From: Papilionanthe hookeriana x Papilionanthe teres | Lineage: Eukaryota > Streptophyta > Magnoliopsida > Asparagales > Orchidaceae | Length of the DNA stretch: 64,000 nucleotides | NCBI GenBank assembly: GCA_022702705.1 | Contig: CM040434.1 | Span: 18,147,771-18,211,770, forward strand | Direction of reading: 5' to 3' | Part shown: one piece after another, positions 43,701 through 55,123 of the stretch | How the letters are laid out: each line of letters starts with the position of its first letter | Position numbering within the stretch: the first letter of the stretch is position 1 | The notes under the pieces: generated by a model | What the model was told of the DNA's origin: nothing | Seen by the model: the letters and a program-made list of their open reading frames with translations, nothing else | Database searches by the model: none | Position numbers and translations under genes: made by a program

Positions 43701-44612
43701 AATTGGGAGAAATGTCAATTTATGGTTGCAGGAGGAATTGTGCTTGGATATAAAATTTCTGAACATGGTATGGAGGTCGATCCTGCTAAAATTAGAGTGA
43801 TTGAGAGATTGCCACCACTCACAACTATGAGAGAGGTGAGGAGTTTCTTAGGGCAAGCTGAATTTTACAGGCAATATATTAATATTTTTTCTAAAATTAC
43901 TGAACCTTTATGCCGACTTTTAAAAAATGATAGAAAATTTGATTTTAATGATGAATGCTTGAGAGCTTTCAAATTATTGAAAAAGAAATTAATCACTGCA
44001 CTTATAATTGTTTCACCATATTGGGATAAACCATTTGAATTTATGTGTGATGCTAGTGATTATGCGATCGGAGTAGCATTGGGGCAAAAGCACGATAAAG
44101 TTTTCAAAGTCATTTACTATGCTAGTAAAACTCTTAATGAGACTCAAATTAATTATACCATTACTGAAAGAGAGTTATTAGATATAGTATTTGCTTTTGA
44201 AAAATTTAGACCTTATTTAATTGGAGCTAAAAGTATTGTGCATACAGACCATTCGTCTATCAAATATTTAATGCAAAAGAAGGATGTGAAACCTAGACTT
44301 AATAGATGGATACTTCTTCTGCAAGAATTTGATTTTATGATAATTGATAGGAAGGGATCTGATAATCAAATACCTGATCATCTGTCAATAATAGATTATG
44401 ATAAATTATTTGAATTTGAAAAGGAAATTACTCAAATTTTCCCTGATGAGCAACTCTATACTATTATGGGAAGCAATTTTCCTTGGTATGCAGATATTGT
44501 GAATTATATTGTAAGTGATATTGTACCACCTGATTTAATAAGGCAACAACAAAAGAAGTTTAAATATGATGCAAAAATTTATTTTTGGGATGAGCCCTAT
44601 CTATATAAATAG
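43668..44612 (+). pseudogene. Element 2 RT connection and RNase H domain
   Basis: RNase H removes the RNA strand during cDNA synthesis. The open 314 codons read [53 protein letters not shown], then RNase H with Asp in [36 protein letters not shown] (Glu) and the [12 protein letters not shown]sp, ending [20 protein letters not shown] and ADHLS-like [11 protein letters not shown]. This is the longest open stretch in the window. A TAG at 44,610 separates it from integrase. Confidence 0.95.
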
Positions 44613-45713
44613 TGTAAGGATCTGATTATTAGAAAATGTGTGCCACATGAAGAAACAAATTTGATTATTCAACGATGTCATGATTCTGAATTTGGAGGTC
44701 ATTTTGGTGTTGATAAAACTGCTTTTAAGATTCTACAATATGAATTTTATTGGCCTACTCTTTTTAGAGATGTTTATAGATATATTAAATCATGTGATCA
44801 ATGTCAGAGAGTAGGTAATATCTCTAGAAGAAATGAAATGCTTCTAAATTATAATTTGGAAGTTGAAATTTTTGATGTATGGGGATTAGATTTTATGGGA
44901 CCATTTATTCCTTCATTTTGAAATTTATATATATTGGTTGTCGTTGATTATATCTCAAAATGGATTGAAGCTATTGCTTTACTTAGATGTGATGCTCGTA
45001 GTGTTTCAAAAATTTTAAAGAAAAATATATTTACAAGATATGGAATGCCGAGAGTAATCATAACTGATGGTGGATCCCATTTCAGGAATAATTGAATTAA
45101 GAGATTAATTGAGAAATATAATATTATTCATAGAATCTCTACTGCTTATCATCCCCAGACTAGTGGTTTAGCAGAAGTTTCTAATCGTGAAATTAAAAGA
45201 ATTTTGGAGAAAACTGTGGATAATCGTAAATTAGATTGGTCTGCTCCATTAGATACTGCTTTATGGGCTTATAGAACTGCTTTTAAAACCCCTATTAGAA
45301 TGTCTCCTTATAGTCTTGTGTTTGTTAAAACTTGTCATTTACCGGTTGAATTGGAGCATAAAGCATATTGGGCGATAAAAGAGTTGAATTTTAATTTGAA
45401 AAATGCCGGAGAGAAAAGATTTATACAATTAAATGAATTGGAAGTGATTAGAAATGCATCTTATCACAATGATAGAATTTATAAAGAGAAAATGAAATTG
45501 TGGCATGATCGGAAGATATTGAAAAAGAATTTGGAATTTGGACAAAAAGTTTTATTATAGAACACATGATTAAAGTTATTTCCTGTAAAGCTTAAGTCTA
45601 GATGGTTAGGACCTTTTACGGTTGTAAAAGTTCATTCTTTTGGAGCTGTTGATATTAAAGATCCTGATACTGGAAAGATTTTCAAGGTTAATGGGCATCG
45701 ATTAAAGCCTTAA
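44613..45713 (+). pseudogene. Element 2 integrase
   Basis: Same frame as RNase H. HHCC zinc finger: H in IQRCHDSEFGGHFGVDKTA and C in SCDQCQRVG. Core: Asp in VWGLDFMGPFIPSF, Asp in VIITDGGSHFRNN, Glu in [14 protein letters not shown], spaced as D,D-35-E. C-terminal: [51 protein letters not shown] and KVNGHRLKP, natural TAA at 45,711. Stops at 44,919, 45,093, 45,558 and 45,567. No chromodomain is visible. Confidence 0.95.
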
Positions 45714-45786
45714 TTTGACGAATTTCAACTTGACTTCAAAGAGGTTTTAATACTGAGTCATCTCGATTAACTGAATGGTTTGTCAG

Positions 45787-45833
45787 GCTGACGACGTTAA
45801 ACCAAGCGCTTTATGGGAGGCAACCCATATGTA
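45787..45833 (+). other. Conserved non-coding motif after integrase
   Basis: GCTGACGACGTTAAACCAAG followed by CGCTTTATGGGAGGCAACCC. The same sequence, little changed, occurs at the matching place in Element 1 (minus strand 25,212-25,165) and, more decayed, in Element 3 (59,098-59,142), although coding DNA around it differs. It contains the palindrome AAGCGCTT. Role unknown; candidate RNA structure or processing signal. Confidence 0.8.
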
Positions 45834-46236
45834 TCTTTGTGGTGTGTTTGCTTGTTCGATGTAGTTGTGCTTTTTAGATAGTTGTTTTTGAATCCTAATT
45901 ACTCCTAAATACTTTAAAAATTGATAAATATTGGATCGAATTAAGAAATTGAAATATTTTGGGCCAAACAAAGTTTGGTGAGAATTTTTAACCACTGGCA
46001 CCGCCGGCGGCAGAATGGGCTCCGCTGGCACCCTATCGCTGTTAATACACTGAACTTACAGGTTTGAGCACTGCCGACACCCTATTGAGTGCCGTCGGCC
46101 CCCTATGGAGCGCCGACGACGGCCAAAACCCATTGACGGTTTTTAAGTTTTAAAATGCGAGTTTTGGCGGTTTTGGGCGAGATCTTAATCCTTGTAACTC
46201 CCTAAACTCTAATTTTTACTTCTTAACTCCAGAAAA
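45834..46236 (+). other. Leader of the first 3' ORF
   Basis: Non-coding. Contains a GGCACCGCCGGCGGCAG... cassette (about 45,998-46,125) resembling that of the LTRs, and a splice-acceptor-like TTTTTACTTCTTAACTCCAG ending at 46,232, four bases before the ATG. Confidence 0.6.
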
Positions 46237-47435
46237 ATGAAAACTACAATTCCCAATTCACATCCTATGGATTCCTACTCAAGTGAAACCCCTCGATCTC
46301 GTGTTTTCAACCGAAGAAAGTTCATAAGTTTTGAAGCGCAGCGTTTGTTTAACAAAGTTATGATGAAAAGAAGGATTATTAAGAAAAGAGGCTTCATAAA
46401 TCGAGGTATGGATAATCCTACTACTAGAATTGAAGAGATTATTAAGGAGAGACGTTGGGAAATGGTTTGCTACACTACCGCTACCGTTGTTGTTCCCGTC
46501 ATGAAAGAATTCTATGCAAATCTTCACGGGATCAACTAAGGGTTCGTATTTGTGCTTGGTAGATTTGTGCAATTCACTCTTGCACGAATTAACAATCTCT
46601 TTATGATCGAGAACGTACCATTTGCCATTATTCTAATTTCAATGCCACACGATATAATATGAATGATGTGTATCGATATTTGACGGATGAGAATGAGGAT
46701 TGGGAAATTAGAGAGAATGGATACATTAGTTTCCCATCTGCATCTCTCAATCCAGTATCGAAGTAGTGGCACTACTTTATTTCGGCAAAGTTATTTCCAA
46801 CATTGAAGATTAGCAAGGTAACCAAGGAAAGTGCCATTTTGAATTTCTGTATTCAACCTGGGAGACCAATTGACATTGGTAATATCATTGTGAAATCAAT
46901 TTTGGGATTAATTGTTCATGGATCTAAATGTGGACTTGAACACCCGTCCATCATATTCCTGTTATGTAGTCAATCACAAGTTCCTTATGAATGTTGGGAA
47001 AAGGTTCTTCTTCCATGGAGGCCTATTGATCCAACTAATCCTTATGACTACCAGACAGTGGGAGATGAAGATGACATGAATTTGCTTGTTGATCAACTAA
47101 CACAGACTTCACAACCGATTCAACCCTATTTTCCTGAAGGTTCCAGAATGATATTGAAGAAGATCGAACAATTAGAGAAACAAGTACAAAATTTTATGAA
47201 TGCAATCAATAACATTTCTGATTTATTCGATCATATAGCTTGGAGAATGAAGGAACAATTCTATCACACTGGTCGAATTGAGATGGGCTTGATCAACTTG
47301 ATGAAGAAGAACGCGATGATTGCTAAGGAATCATCTGATGAATTTCCATTTCATCCATTTTATAATTTGTTCGTGCATCAGCAATCGATTGGAGACATTA
47401 GAGGAGAGGATAGTTCTGAAACTGATGTGGAGTAA
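46237..47435 (+). pseudogene. Element 2 3' ORF A, 'putative plant transposon protein' type
   Basis: Athila elements often carry an ORF here. ATG at 46,237 (MKTTIPNSHPMDSYSSE) leads to SRVFNRRKFISFEAQRLFNK, TRIEEIIKERRWEMVCYTTA and VVVPVMKEFYANLHGIN, then a stop at 46,537. After decayed sequence it resumes in another frame at 46,803: KISKVTKESAILNFCIQPGR, IDIGNIIVKSILGLIVHGSK, GLEHPSIIFLLC, LLPWRPIDPTN and a coiled C-terminal region (ILKKIEQLEKQVQNFMNAI). No signal peptide or membrane segment is visible, so I do not call it an envelope protein. It is homologous to ORF B at 48,306. Function unknown. Confidence 0.7.
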
Positions 47436-48305
47436 TTAATGGATTCTACTAATGCTTGTTGTGTGCTTAGTTTACTTTGCTTAAGTATGTTTGGTGTGTG
47501 TAGAATTTGCTTTGCTTTGTAATTTGAATTTAGATTTGGATGTGTTTACTTTCATTGTGTGCTTAGACTTTAGTGTTTGCCTATCGTAGAGTACTTGCAA
47601 CACTAGAACATCTAAGGGTTGGTTTGGTTTGAATGAACATATTTGGTGTTTATGTTGTAACTTGGATTTTATATATATAAGTTTGTTGTGTATTGTTTGT
47701 GTAAAGAATTGTGTTAATTATTGCTTGTGAGATGATGTAAATGCCTATTGAAGTGTTAAACATCATTGTGGATGTCGAAACGATCGATATTACAAAAAAA
47801 TTTTCAGACCCAGAAAATATTTTGGTCTAGCACCGCCAGCACCAGAATGGGCGCCGGCGCCGGCAGAATGGGCGTCGCCAGCGCCCAAATCCAGAGAGTT
47901 TGGCATTTATTCTAAATAGAGCGAACCCAGTAAAAGGCCAAAAACCCTCGTTTTCACGATTTTTACCTTGGGACCCGCAAAATTTTCCATTTCCTTCGTC
48001 TTCCTCCTCCATTTTCACGATTTTGAAGATCTGGGGCTTGCTTGATCTTGGATTTAAGGAGATTTCAAAGCTTTTTGACACTGGATCACACTTCTCTTGG
48101 TAAGAACTTCACTTTAAGTTAAATTTTTTTTATTTTCACTATGGAAATCTCTCACATTGCTTAAGTTGGAATTTTTGGACTTTTAAAGAGAATTTGAGAT
48201 TTTCATGATGAAATTTGCTCTTACTTGATTAATATAGTATTTGGAGTTTGTTACATTGTGAATTTGGGATTTATTGGAATTTTCTTGCAAATTTTAGAAA
48301 TTCAC
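47436..48305 (+). other. Spacer and leader of the second 3' ORF, with intron-like segment
   Basis: Non-coding. A GGCGCCGGCGCCGG cassette is at about 47,848-47,885. Donor-like TTGG/GTAAGA (GT at 48,100) and acceptor-like TTTTCTTGCAAATTTTAG ending at 48,297 bound a 198-nt AT-rich segment; the ORF B ATG is eight bases past the acceptor. Confidence 0.5.
48100..48297 (+). other. Intron-like segment before 3' ORF B
   Basis: GTAAGAACTT at the 5' end and GCAAATTTTAG at the 3' end with T-rich sequence before it. It is AT-rich relative to its flanks and has no ORF. This is splice-signal reading only. Confidence 0.4.
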
Positions 48306-49449
48306 ATGGCTCCAAGGTTGACTAAAGGGAAGAGGAAATTGGATTTTGATGAGGAGAAATTTGTTAATATCAAAGTCCAATTTTGCTTTAACTCTTACCT
48401 CTACAACAAGAAGTGTATCCAGGATCGAGTTTTTGATAGTCCTGATGGATCTGTAGAACAGTTAATTGCAGAGCGGAACTGGGAACAATTTTGTTATTTC
48501 ACTGCGAATGATGTTATGGGAGTTGTTAGAGAGTTCTATTCGAATGTACCCTAGACTGAGACTGAGTATGTGCTAGTTAGGGAAAAAATGGTTGAGTTTA
48601 CTCCTTAGCATATCAATGCTTTCTATCAGACTCGGGAACCATTTGTTTGTGAATACGAAAACTTTGACACTCGAGGGGAGAATATAAGAGAAATGATTGC
48701 TTTTCTGCTTTTCTGAGTGACAGGCGAGGAGAATGGAAATTAAGTAAAAAACAGTTGATTAATTTCCCCGCTTCCACAATGAATGTTGCTTCAAAAGTTT
48801 GACATTATTTCATCTCCGCGAGACTATTACCATCTTATCACCACGGTGAAGTTACTAGGGATAGAGTGATTCTGAACTAATGTATTCAGAAGATGAAAAA
48901 ATTGATATTGGAGTTATTATCTACAAGAGCATTCAGATCTTTGCTAGAGATGAGACCACTAGTGGTTTAGGACATCCTGCTTTAGTTCATGCCCTGTGTG
49001 TTCAGTTTGGAGTGGAGTTTAACAGTTCTGAAGAAGTTGCTATACCATTGAGACCAATTACAAAGAATATTATCTGTACTTATGAGTCTCATGTGGGAGC
49101 CAGAGTTGAGGGTAGGAGTACTGATATTTCTACTACGAGTTATGATGTTCCATATACATCTGAGCCGCCTACCTTATCTGTTATTATGGAGCAACAGAGA
49201 TTACAGAGTGCTAGTGTAGATAGACTCCATGGTCGGATGGATGTGTTTGAGGCGAGGAGTGATGTGAATGGAGATTATTTGCAGAGGAGAGTTGAGTTCA
49301 ATATTGCTTATTATGATGCTCAGGTCAGATTTATGAGGGGGGATTCTGATGTGATATTTCCTACTTGCCCCAGTTATACACCATATAGACCTGACCCTGC
49401 TGATGACCCTGCTGATGACCCTGCTGATCCTGGTGTTGGAGATTGGTAG
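48306..49449 (+). pseudogene. Element 2 3' ORF B, diverged relative of ORF A
   Basis: ATG at 48,306 (MAPRLTKGKRKLDFDEEKF), then GSVEQLIAERNWEQFCYFTA and VMGVVREFYSNVP match ORF A's EEIIKERRWEMVCYTTA...KEFYANL. Stops at 48,552, 48,606 and 48,716 and a frameshift follow. It resumes at 48,880 with KIDIGVIIYKSIQIF, SGLGHPALVHALCVQFGV, VAIPLRPITKN, a helical region and a C-terminal run of three ADDP-type repeats, then a TAG at 49,447. No membrane segment. The N-terminal basic start and acidic repeat tail are unlike ORF A. Function unknown. Confidence 0.7.
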
Positions 49450-50745
49450 ATTGTTTGTTTCTATTTCTATTATTCTTGTTGTGTTGTGTTGTACTATTGT
49501 GATGTAGTAGTTATTTATTTTTCATGTTATGTGTAATCCTGTTGGTGTACTGTATGTTGTACTTAAACATGAAAATTATTAGCTGTACTGTGTATTACTG
49601 TGATAGTTTGTTTCATGTTAAAGTTAAGTTCTCTTTACCCATACAAATATTTAAAAATTTTTATATCACTGCTACTAATTGTATCATGCCTGCTAGTTGT
49701 AAATTTTGATTAATACCAGATAGCTGTTGAAGATTTCAAGATCCCAGCACAGAAAGATTAGTTTTCTTTTACTCTCAACTGTTTCAAATTTACTGAAAAA
49801 TTTAAGTTTGGGGGAGGGTAGAGAAATATTAACTTTTATTTGTTCTCAATTATTATATTTTCAAAAATTATTAGCATAACTTCTGGCAGTTGAACCTCAC
49901 TGTAAGTAACTAAAACTTTTTATTTTAGTTGAATATTATGGAAGGATTGGATGAAAATTTTTAGTAATAAAGGTTAATTTTATAGAATTAAGATATTTGG
50001 TATGAAAGGATTTTATTATAGTTAACTATTTAAAGTAAAGAAAACTGTATTTTTGAAATGTTAAGGGACTTATTGTATTGTGTGTTAAGAAGAGAGTGTG
50101 ACTTTATGATGAATAATAAAGCTTGCACTTAACTATAAAGTAAAGAGGTGTCTCAAGTTTGAACTTTAGAAAGAGGAGAGTGAAGTTCAAAATCATTAAA
50201 AGGCTATCCAGATATAGTAATCCTCATTAAAAAAAAAGAGAAAAGAAAAGAAAAGAAAAAGAGGATTGAAAAAAAATCCCAAAAAGAAAAAGAGAAAGAA
50301 GAAAAAGAAAAGAAAAAGAAACAAAAATACTTATGAGGAGAAGCTTGAGGAGATGTCTAATCAAAAATTGGCTTCACTTGAGTCACTCTAAAGGGAAAAC
50401 TTGATTTCATTTCTGAATTTACGTTTAAAGTATTGGCCCACATTCTAATAAAGTTTGCATGAACTCCTTTTTCACATAGTCTTTTGAGGCACTCTTAATG
50501 TGACAAATTATGGTTCATCTTGAAATGAATAGAAGACTAGAACTCTTAGACTTGATTGTTGAATATTCTTATACCTGTAGAATTGACCTGAGTTACTAAA
50601 TTTCTTTCTGAAAATCTAACCAGTATATTCTTTTGAATGAAAAATTTTAGTTTCCTACAGTTGAAAAATACATTGCCTAGAGTTATAATTTTATGTAGTA
50701 AAAGGATTACTTGAGGATAAATAATAGTTAAAGTTTGAGGGATTT
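49450..50745 (+). other. Element 2 3' untranslated region
   Basis: No gene. Holds AAGTTTGGGGGAGGG (49,803-49,817), the conserved GGCTATCCAGATATAGTAA block (50,203), a 110-bp homopurine run of AAAGAAAAGA type (50,228-50,335), then GAGGAGAAGCTTGAGGAG (50,335) and CACTTGAGTC. The final GTTTGAGGGATTT directly before the LTR may be the polypurine tract. Confidence 0.75.
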
Positions 50746-52342
50746 TGATGCACCAAAAATATATACGGTTTTTGCTATACAATTTTACCCATTTTTTGTG
50801 ATATTGCACTTTAAAGAAAGGTATTTTTCATGATCTGTTGCAGGTATGATGATTTTAGGTGATTGGAGTGAAAAGAAGCAAAAAGGTTTCAGAGCAAAAA
50901 GGAGCAAAAAGGTGGAAAATGTGTTATGGCGCCGCCGGCGCCCGAAGTTGGTGGAATTCAAATTTGAAGAGTTTTGGAGACTTTTTGAAGGGATGCCCAT
51001 GGAATCAGTTGGGATTTCATCCCTATCTTATAAGTAACTATTTTTGGACGAAAATGGTGTGATTCTTTAGTGGTTTTAGTGTAGTTTTAGTGAGTGTTAA
51101 GTGTTAGGGTTTAGGAGAAGAGTGTGTAGAAGTGAGGATTTGAGAGGAATTGTTCTCTAAGGAGTGAAGGAGAAGAAGTAAAGTGTGAGATTGTTTCTTC
51201 CTTTCCATTCTAAAGAGAGAATCAAGTGTTGTAAAGAAGAGAGAAAATGATTCAAAGGAACTTCAAGGGAATTGCATTGGGGAAGAGAAAGAGATAAGTT
51301 GTATTTTATTTTTTGGTTTGTATGACTTTTCTTATATATATAAAATCCATGTTTTATTGTATCTTCTTCATGAATTCTGAGTAGTCCCCTTTGTCTTTTT
51401 TCTTGCATAGAGATGCGGTGATGTATTGTTGTGGATTTGATGTGCTTTTATTGCACTGAAGAAATTGTGATGATTTTCATTTCGAACTTAATTTACTTTT
51501 CGATTTGACCAATTGAAATGTTAAAACATGTTATTGAACATTAATTCTGAAAGGATTTAATGTCCTACAACAATAATGAAAGATCCATTCAATTTTCATG
51601 GATGAATTGCGTAGTTCATGGGAATTGAGTGCAAATAAATAGGGAAATGTGTTTTGATGGACTTCAATGTGGAGATTTAAGGGTGACAGACTAAAATCCC
51701 CAAATTGGTTCTAAGATTAGTAACTAAATATCAAAGGTTAGCCTTCGGGTGAAGGGTGAGTGGGAACTCCGAAGTGAGAGTCGGTATCCTCCCAGCCTAG
51801 CCTTACGTTTAGTGACTAAACTTAGGATATGTCAATGTTCTTTTCATGCTTAGAAGAGGGGGTACTCTTTTAAGGGTAATGAATCATCTATGCTCCTATT
51901 TGGCACAATAACATAGATAATTGTTCCATATCAATCCAAACATCATATTCTCATTTCAAGAGGAATGATACTTTTCTCATATATCAAAAACCTTTCAAAT
52001 ACATAGCTTAGTGTGTCTGCTAGTTATTCTGTCTTAAAAGTTGTTAGAAGTAAGTGTAGTTTAAGTAATTGTTAATGTTTTCTGCATTGTGGTGGTAGAA
52101 GTAAGTAGTAAACTTTAAGTATAATTTAAGTATTGGATTTCAATGCTATATTATATATATTGTGAATCACTTTCTTATACTTTGAACTTTCCTGTGGGAT
52201 CGATAACTAGGACTCCATTAGAGCCCTGTATTACTTGATACAATATGTATACTTGTGTTGAGTGTTTGAACTTTACAAAATCATTATAAATATATATAAA
52301 TTTGAGTTCATACATTCTTGCATATATAAAGTCCGCCAGTAA
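50746..52342 (+). repeat. Element 2 3' LTR
   Basis: 1,597 bp, starting TGATGCACCAAAAATATATA and ending ..CCGCCAGTAA, where the 5' LTR has ..AGTCA, so the terminal CA has mutated. Contains one GGCGCCGCCGGCGCCC cassette (50,929) where the 5' LTR has two. Confidence 0.95.
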
Positions 52343-52565
52343 TTCATCCATCATTGGTGACTCCAAAATCTGGTGATTCTAAGGTTTGGAAAGGGATATT
52401 GAATAGAAAGGGTGAATGTTGAGGATTTTATATACTGTGAGTTGGGAGAAGGAAAGCTTTCTTTTTTGTGTGATAATTGGGCTAGTGAGGACCTTTTTAT
52501 GGAATATAAGAAGGGCATAAGTGTCAAAAATCTACTTTTGACTGGCACTTGGTTTGATAATAGTG
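52343..52565 (+). pseudogene. LINE2 fragment between Element 2 and LINE3
   Basis: Starts with TTCAT, then HPSLVTPKSGDSKVWKGILN and, shifted, EDFIYCELGEGKLSFLCDNW, matching LINE3's SHPCLAQVKPGSSRIWKQML and FRWELVHGKIMFWQDTW. The junction to LINE3 is set where GGNLIYKLD begins (52,566); it could be a few bases either way. Confidence 0.8.
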
Positions 52566-53820
52566 GGAGGTAACCTTATCTACAAACTAGACATCAAGAA
52601 AGCATATGACACTTTAGATTGGAACTTCATCCTTCAAGTGCTGCATGCCAGAGGTTTTCCACCTGAGTTCTGCCAACTGATCAAGAGATGGCTGAAGTTC
52701 AACCATCATTCCATTCTTGTGAATGGCCAGTGCTGGGGAGGTTTCCAGGCAACCAGAGGTCTTAAACAAGGAGACCCTTTATCCCCCTCTATTTTTATTA
52801 TAGTGATGGACTATCTCTCTAGACTCCTTGAAGCTCAAGTCTCTCCTCACCACTATGCTAGATACCACCACAAATCAAATGTTATCATCTCCCATCTGTT
52901 GTATGCTGATGATTTGATGTTATTTTCCAGAGCTTCCAAGTTGGCTGTCAAGAGAGTTACTAGATGCCTTACTCACTTCCAAAATATTTATAGGCTCCAA
53001 TTTAATAAGACCAAATGTGAATTGATTTTTCCCAGGAACATCAAGGCTGATCTCTCTCACTGGATCACAAGCCACACAGGATTTTCTACAGCAACTCTTC
53101 CTTTGAAATACCTGGGTGTGCTTCTAATCAAGGGGAAATCTAAGCAGCTACACTTTGATGAGATCATTGGCAAACTTAATACCCAACTTTCTAATTGGTC
53201 TAATTCTTATTTATCAACTGGGGGCAGAATCACTCTCCTACATAGTATCCTTACTACCTTCCCTAATTATGTTCTCCAAATGGCTTGCTTAAAGAAAAGC
53301 TCTAGAATTCAAATTGAAAGGATTTTCAACAGGTTTTTATGGTCTGGTCAAAGAAAGCATTTGCATTGGGCAAGTTGGCAGAAATTAGCCAAACCTACTT
53401 GGGCTGGAGGTTTGGGTTTCAAGGGTTTACAACATATTCAGAAAGTCAATTTCTGCAAGTTATGGATTCACTTCAGACAACAAAATTCTTTATGAGCACT
53501 TTATATGACAGGAAAATATTGTAAGGATAGCCACCCATGTTTGGCCCAAGTTAAACCTGGTAGCTCTAGGATTTGGAAACAAATGCTTATCAATCGGGAT
53601 CTGGCTGAATCTCTTTTCAGATGGGAGCTTGTTCATGGGAAGATTATGTTCTGGCAGGACACTTGGTGCCCACCTGAGATGAAGATTGCTATCCTCCATA
53701 CAAATCAATAGTTGTTCCCTGTGGCTACCTGCTGGGACAATAACCACTGGTCCCTCACTAAGCTTCAGGAATTGCTGACTGACTCTTCTGCTCAGCAAGT
53801 TTCGTCGTTCACTTGACGGC
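52566..53820 (+). pseudogene. LINE3 reverse transcriptase (C-terminal two thirds)
   Basis: Open from 52,566 to a TGA at 53,493: palm Asp in KLDIKKAYDTLDWNFI, GLKQGDPLSPSIFIIVMDYL, catalytic YADD in HLLYADDLMLFSRAS (about 52,900), LPLKYLGVLLIKGKS, GGRITLLHSILTTFPNYVL and FLWSGQRKHLHWASWQKLAK. After the stop (Trp position in LINE1) it goes on in a shifted frame: KYCKDSHPCLAQVKPGSS, FRWELVHGKIMFWQDTWC. Fingers and endonuclease are missing through 5' truncation. Confidence 0.9.
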
Positions 53821-54920
53821 ATCTCAACTCGACAAAATTATCCGGCGAATGGTAAGCTCCACAGACCTCACTAAGCATATCTACCGGACAGCCTACAATT
53901 GGACTGCCATTACTCGGGTAAACAAATATGGAACAAATATCTTACTCCCTCCATGTCATTCTTCATCTGGAGGTTTTTCCATCGCCTCCTTCCTACTGAT
54001 GACATACTTAAACTCAAAGGTATTAGAGGACCTTCCAAGTGCTACTTGTGTGGGAATAGTGCTGAATCTTTGCAACATTTATTCTTCAACTGTAGGTTCT
54101 CACAGGAAGTCTGGAGGGGAGTGATCAATTTGCTAAACCTTAACACTCTCCTACTTGAATGGAAGGACCTATCCACCTGCTGGCAGCACTGGCAAAAAGC
54201 TAATTTAGATGTTGTTCCATTTCTGATTGCTTGGTTTCTCTAGATGCACAGGAACAAAGTAAAATATGCAGAGGAGAGTAGTAAAGTCTTAACAGTGGTG
54301 GGGAACTGTCAGGCCTTCTTGACCAAAATCATACATTGGAAGAATTTCCCCAATATTCTTAACTATCACAGCCAGGTCCACCCCAAGCAGTTCAAGATTT
54401 TGTTAGTAAAATGGAAAGCTCCTACTTCCCCTTTCATTAAAGTTAACACTGATGGGGCCTTTTCAGCAGCTGGTGCTGGGTGTGGTGGTGTGTTCTGGGA
54501 TCCGAGTGGCAAGTGTGTCCGCTTCTTCCATACTCCTACTCGTGGCGGCCGATGCATTGGAAGCTGAGTTAGCTACTGTGTTTTGGGCTATTAATTTGGC
54601 CATCTCCTGTCATTGGCAAAATGTCCTTGTGGAATGTGACTCTGCCACTCTTCTACAATACTTGCATTACACTCTCCATCCTCCTTGGCATCATTCCAAT
54701 TGGATAAATAAGATCAGAATACTCACCCAGCAAAGTAATATCCAGCTTTACTTTCATTTATAGAGAGGGAAATAGGCTCGCAAATTGGCTTGCTCGGAGG
54801 GCCCTCAACTCCCAGCGAGGTTCTTGTTTCTTCCGCCCCTCCTCCCATCCTCGTCCTACCTCATGGATGCAGATCTTGTGCAAGCTCCACATTTCGGATC
54901 GGTGGAAAATGTTAATTTGT
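53821..54920 (+). pseudogene. LINE3 zinc region and RNase H domain
   Basis: SMSFFIWRFFHRLLPTDDIL, KLKGIRGPSKCYLCGNSAES and LQHLFFNCRFSQEVWRGV form the zinc-binding RT-associated region. The RNase H reads VNTDGAFSAAGAGCGGVFWD, LEAELATVFWAINLAIS, VECDSATLLQYL and, after a TAG at about 54,760, EGNRLANWLARRA. Asp, Glu and Asp are kept; the fourth catalytic residue is Asn. Frameshifts near 54,000, 54,500 and 54,760 show it is inactive. Confidence 0.85.
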
Positions 54921-55119
54921 CGGATTGATGCTTCTCCTATTTTGCTTTTTTGGTGGGTCTTTTGTTTCCTTTGTGTTTTGGTTTGGTTTCTTTATAGGGG
55001 GTATACTGGTTTATTGTAGAGGTAAAGATGTGTAGCATTACTTCCCACTATAGTTTTGGTATCTTCATCAGTTTTGTAACCTCTCTCATTATTAACATGT
55101 AGGGAGCTAGTCTAGCTCT

Positions 55120-55123
<4 letters not shown>

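Larger units (their letters stand above)
38663..52342 (+). mobile_element. Element 2: full-structure Athila-type LTR retrotransposon
   Basis: Begins TG at 38,663 and ends at 52,342 with LTRs at 38,663-40,339 and 50,746-52,342, flanked by perfect TTCAT duplications (38,658-38,662 and 52,343-52,347). 13,680 bp in all. Order: LTR, tRNA-Asp primer site, gag, protease, RT, RNase H, integrase, conserved post-pol motif, two related 3' ORFs, purine-rich 3' UTR, LTR. Each gene is broken by stops or frameshifts, so it is now inactive. The two LTRs differ at 8 of the first roughly 122 bases by hand count, so it is not recent. Confidence 0.95.

Noticed and set aside
46237..49449. Envelope protein
   Set aside because: No signal peptide, transmembrane segment or furin-like site visible in either ORF.
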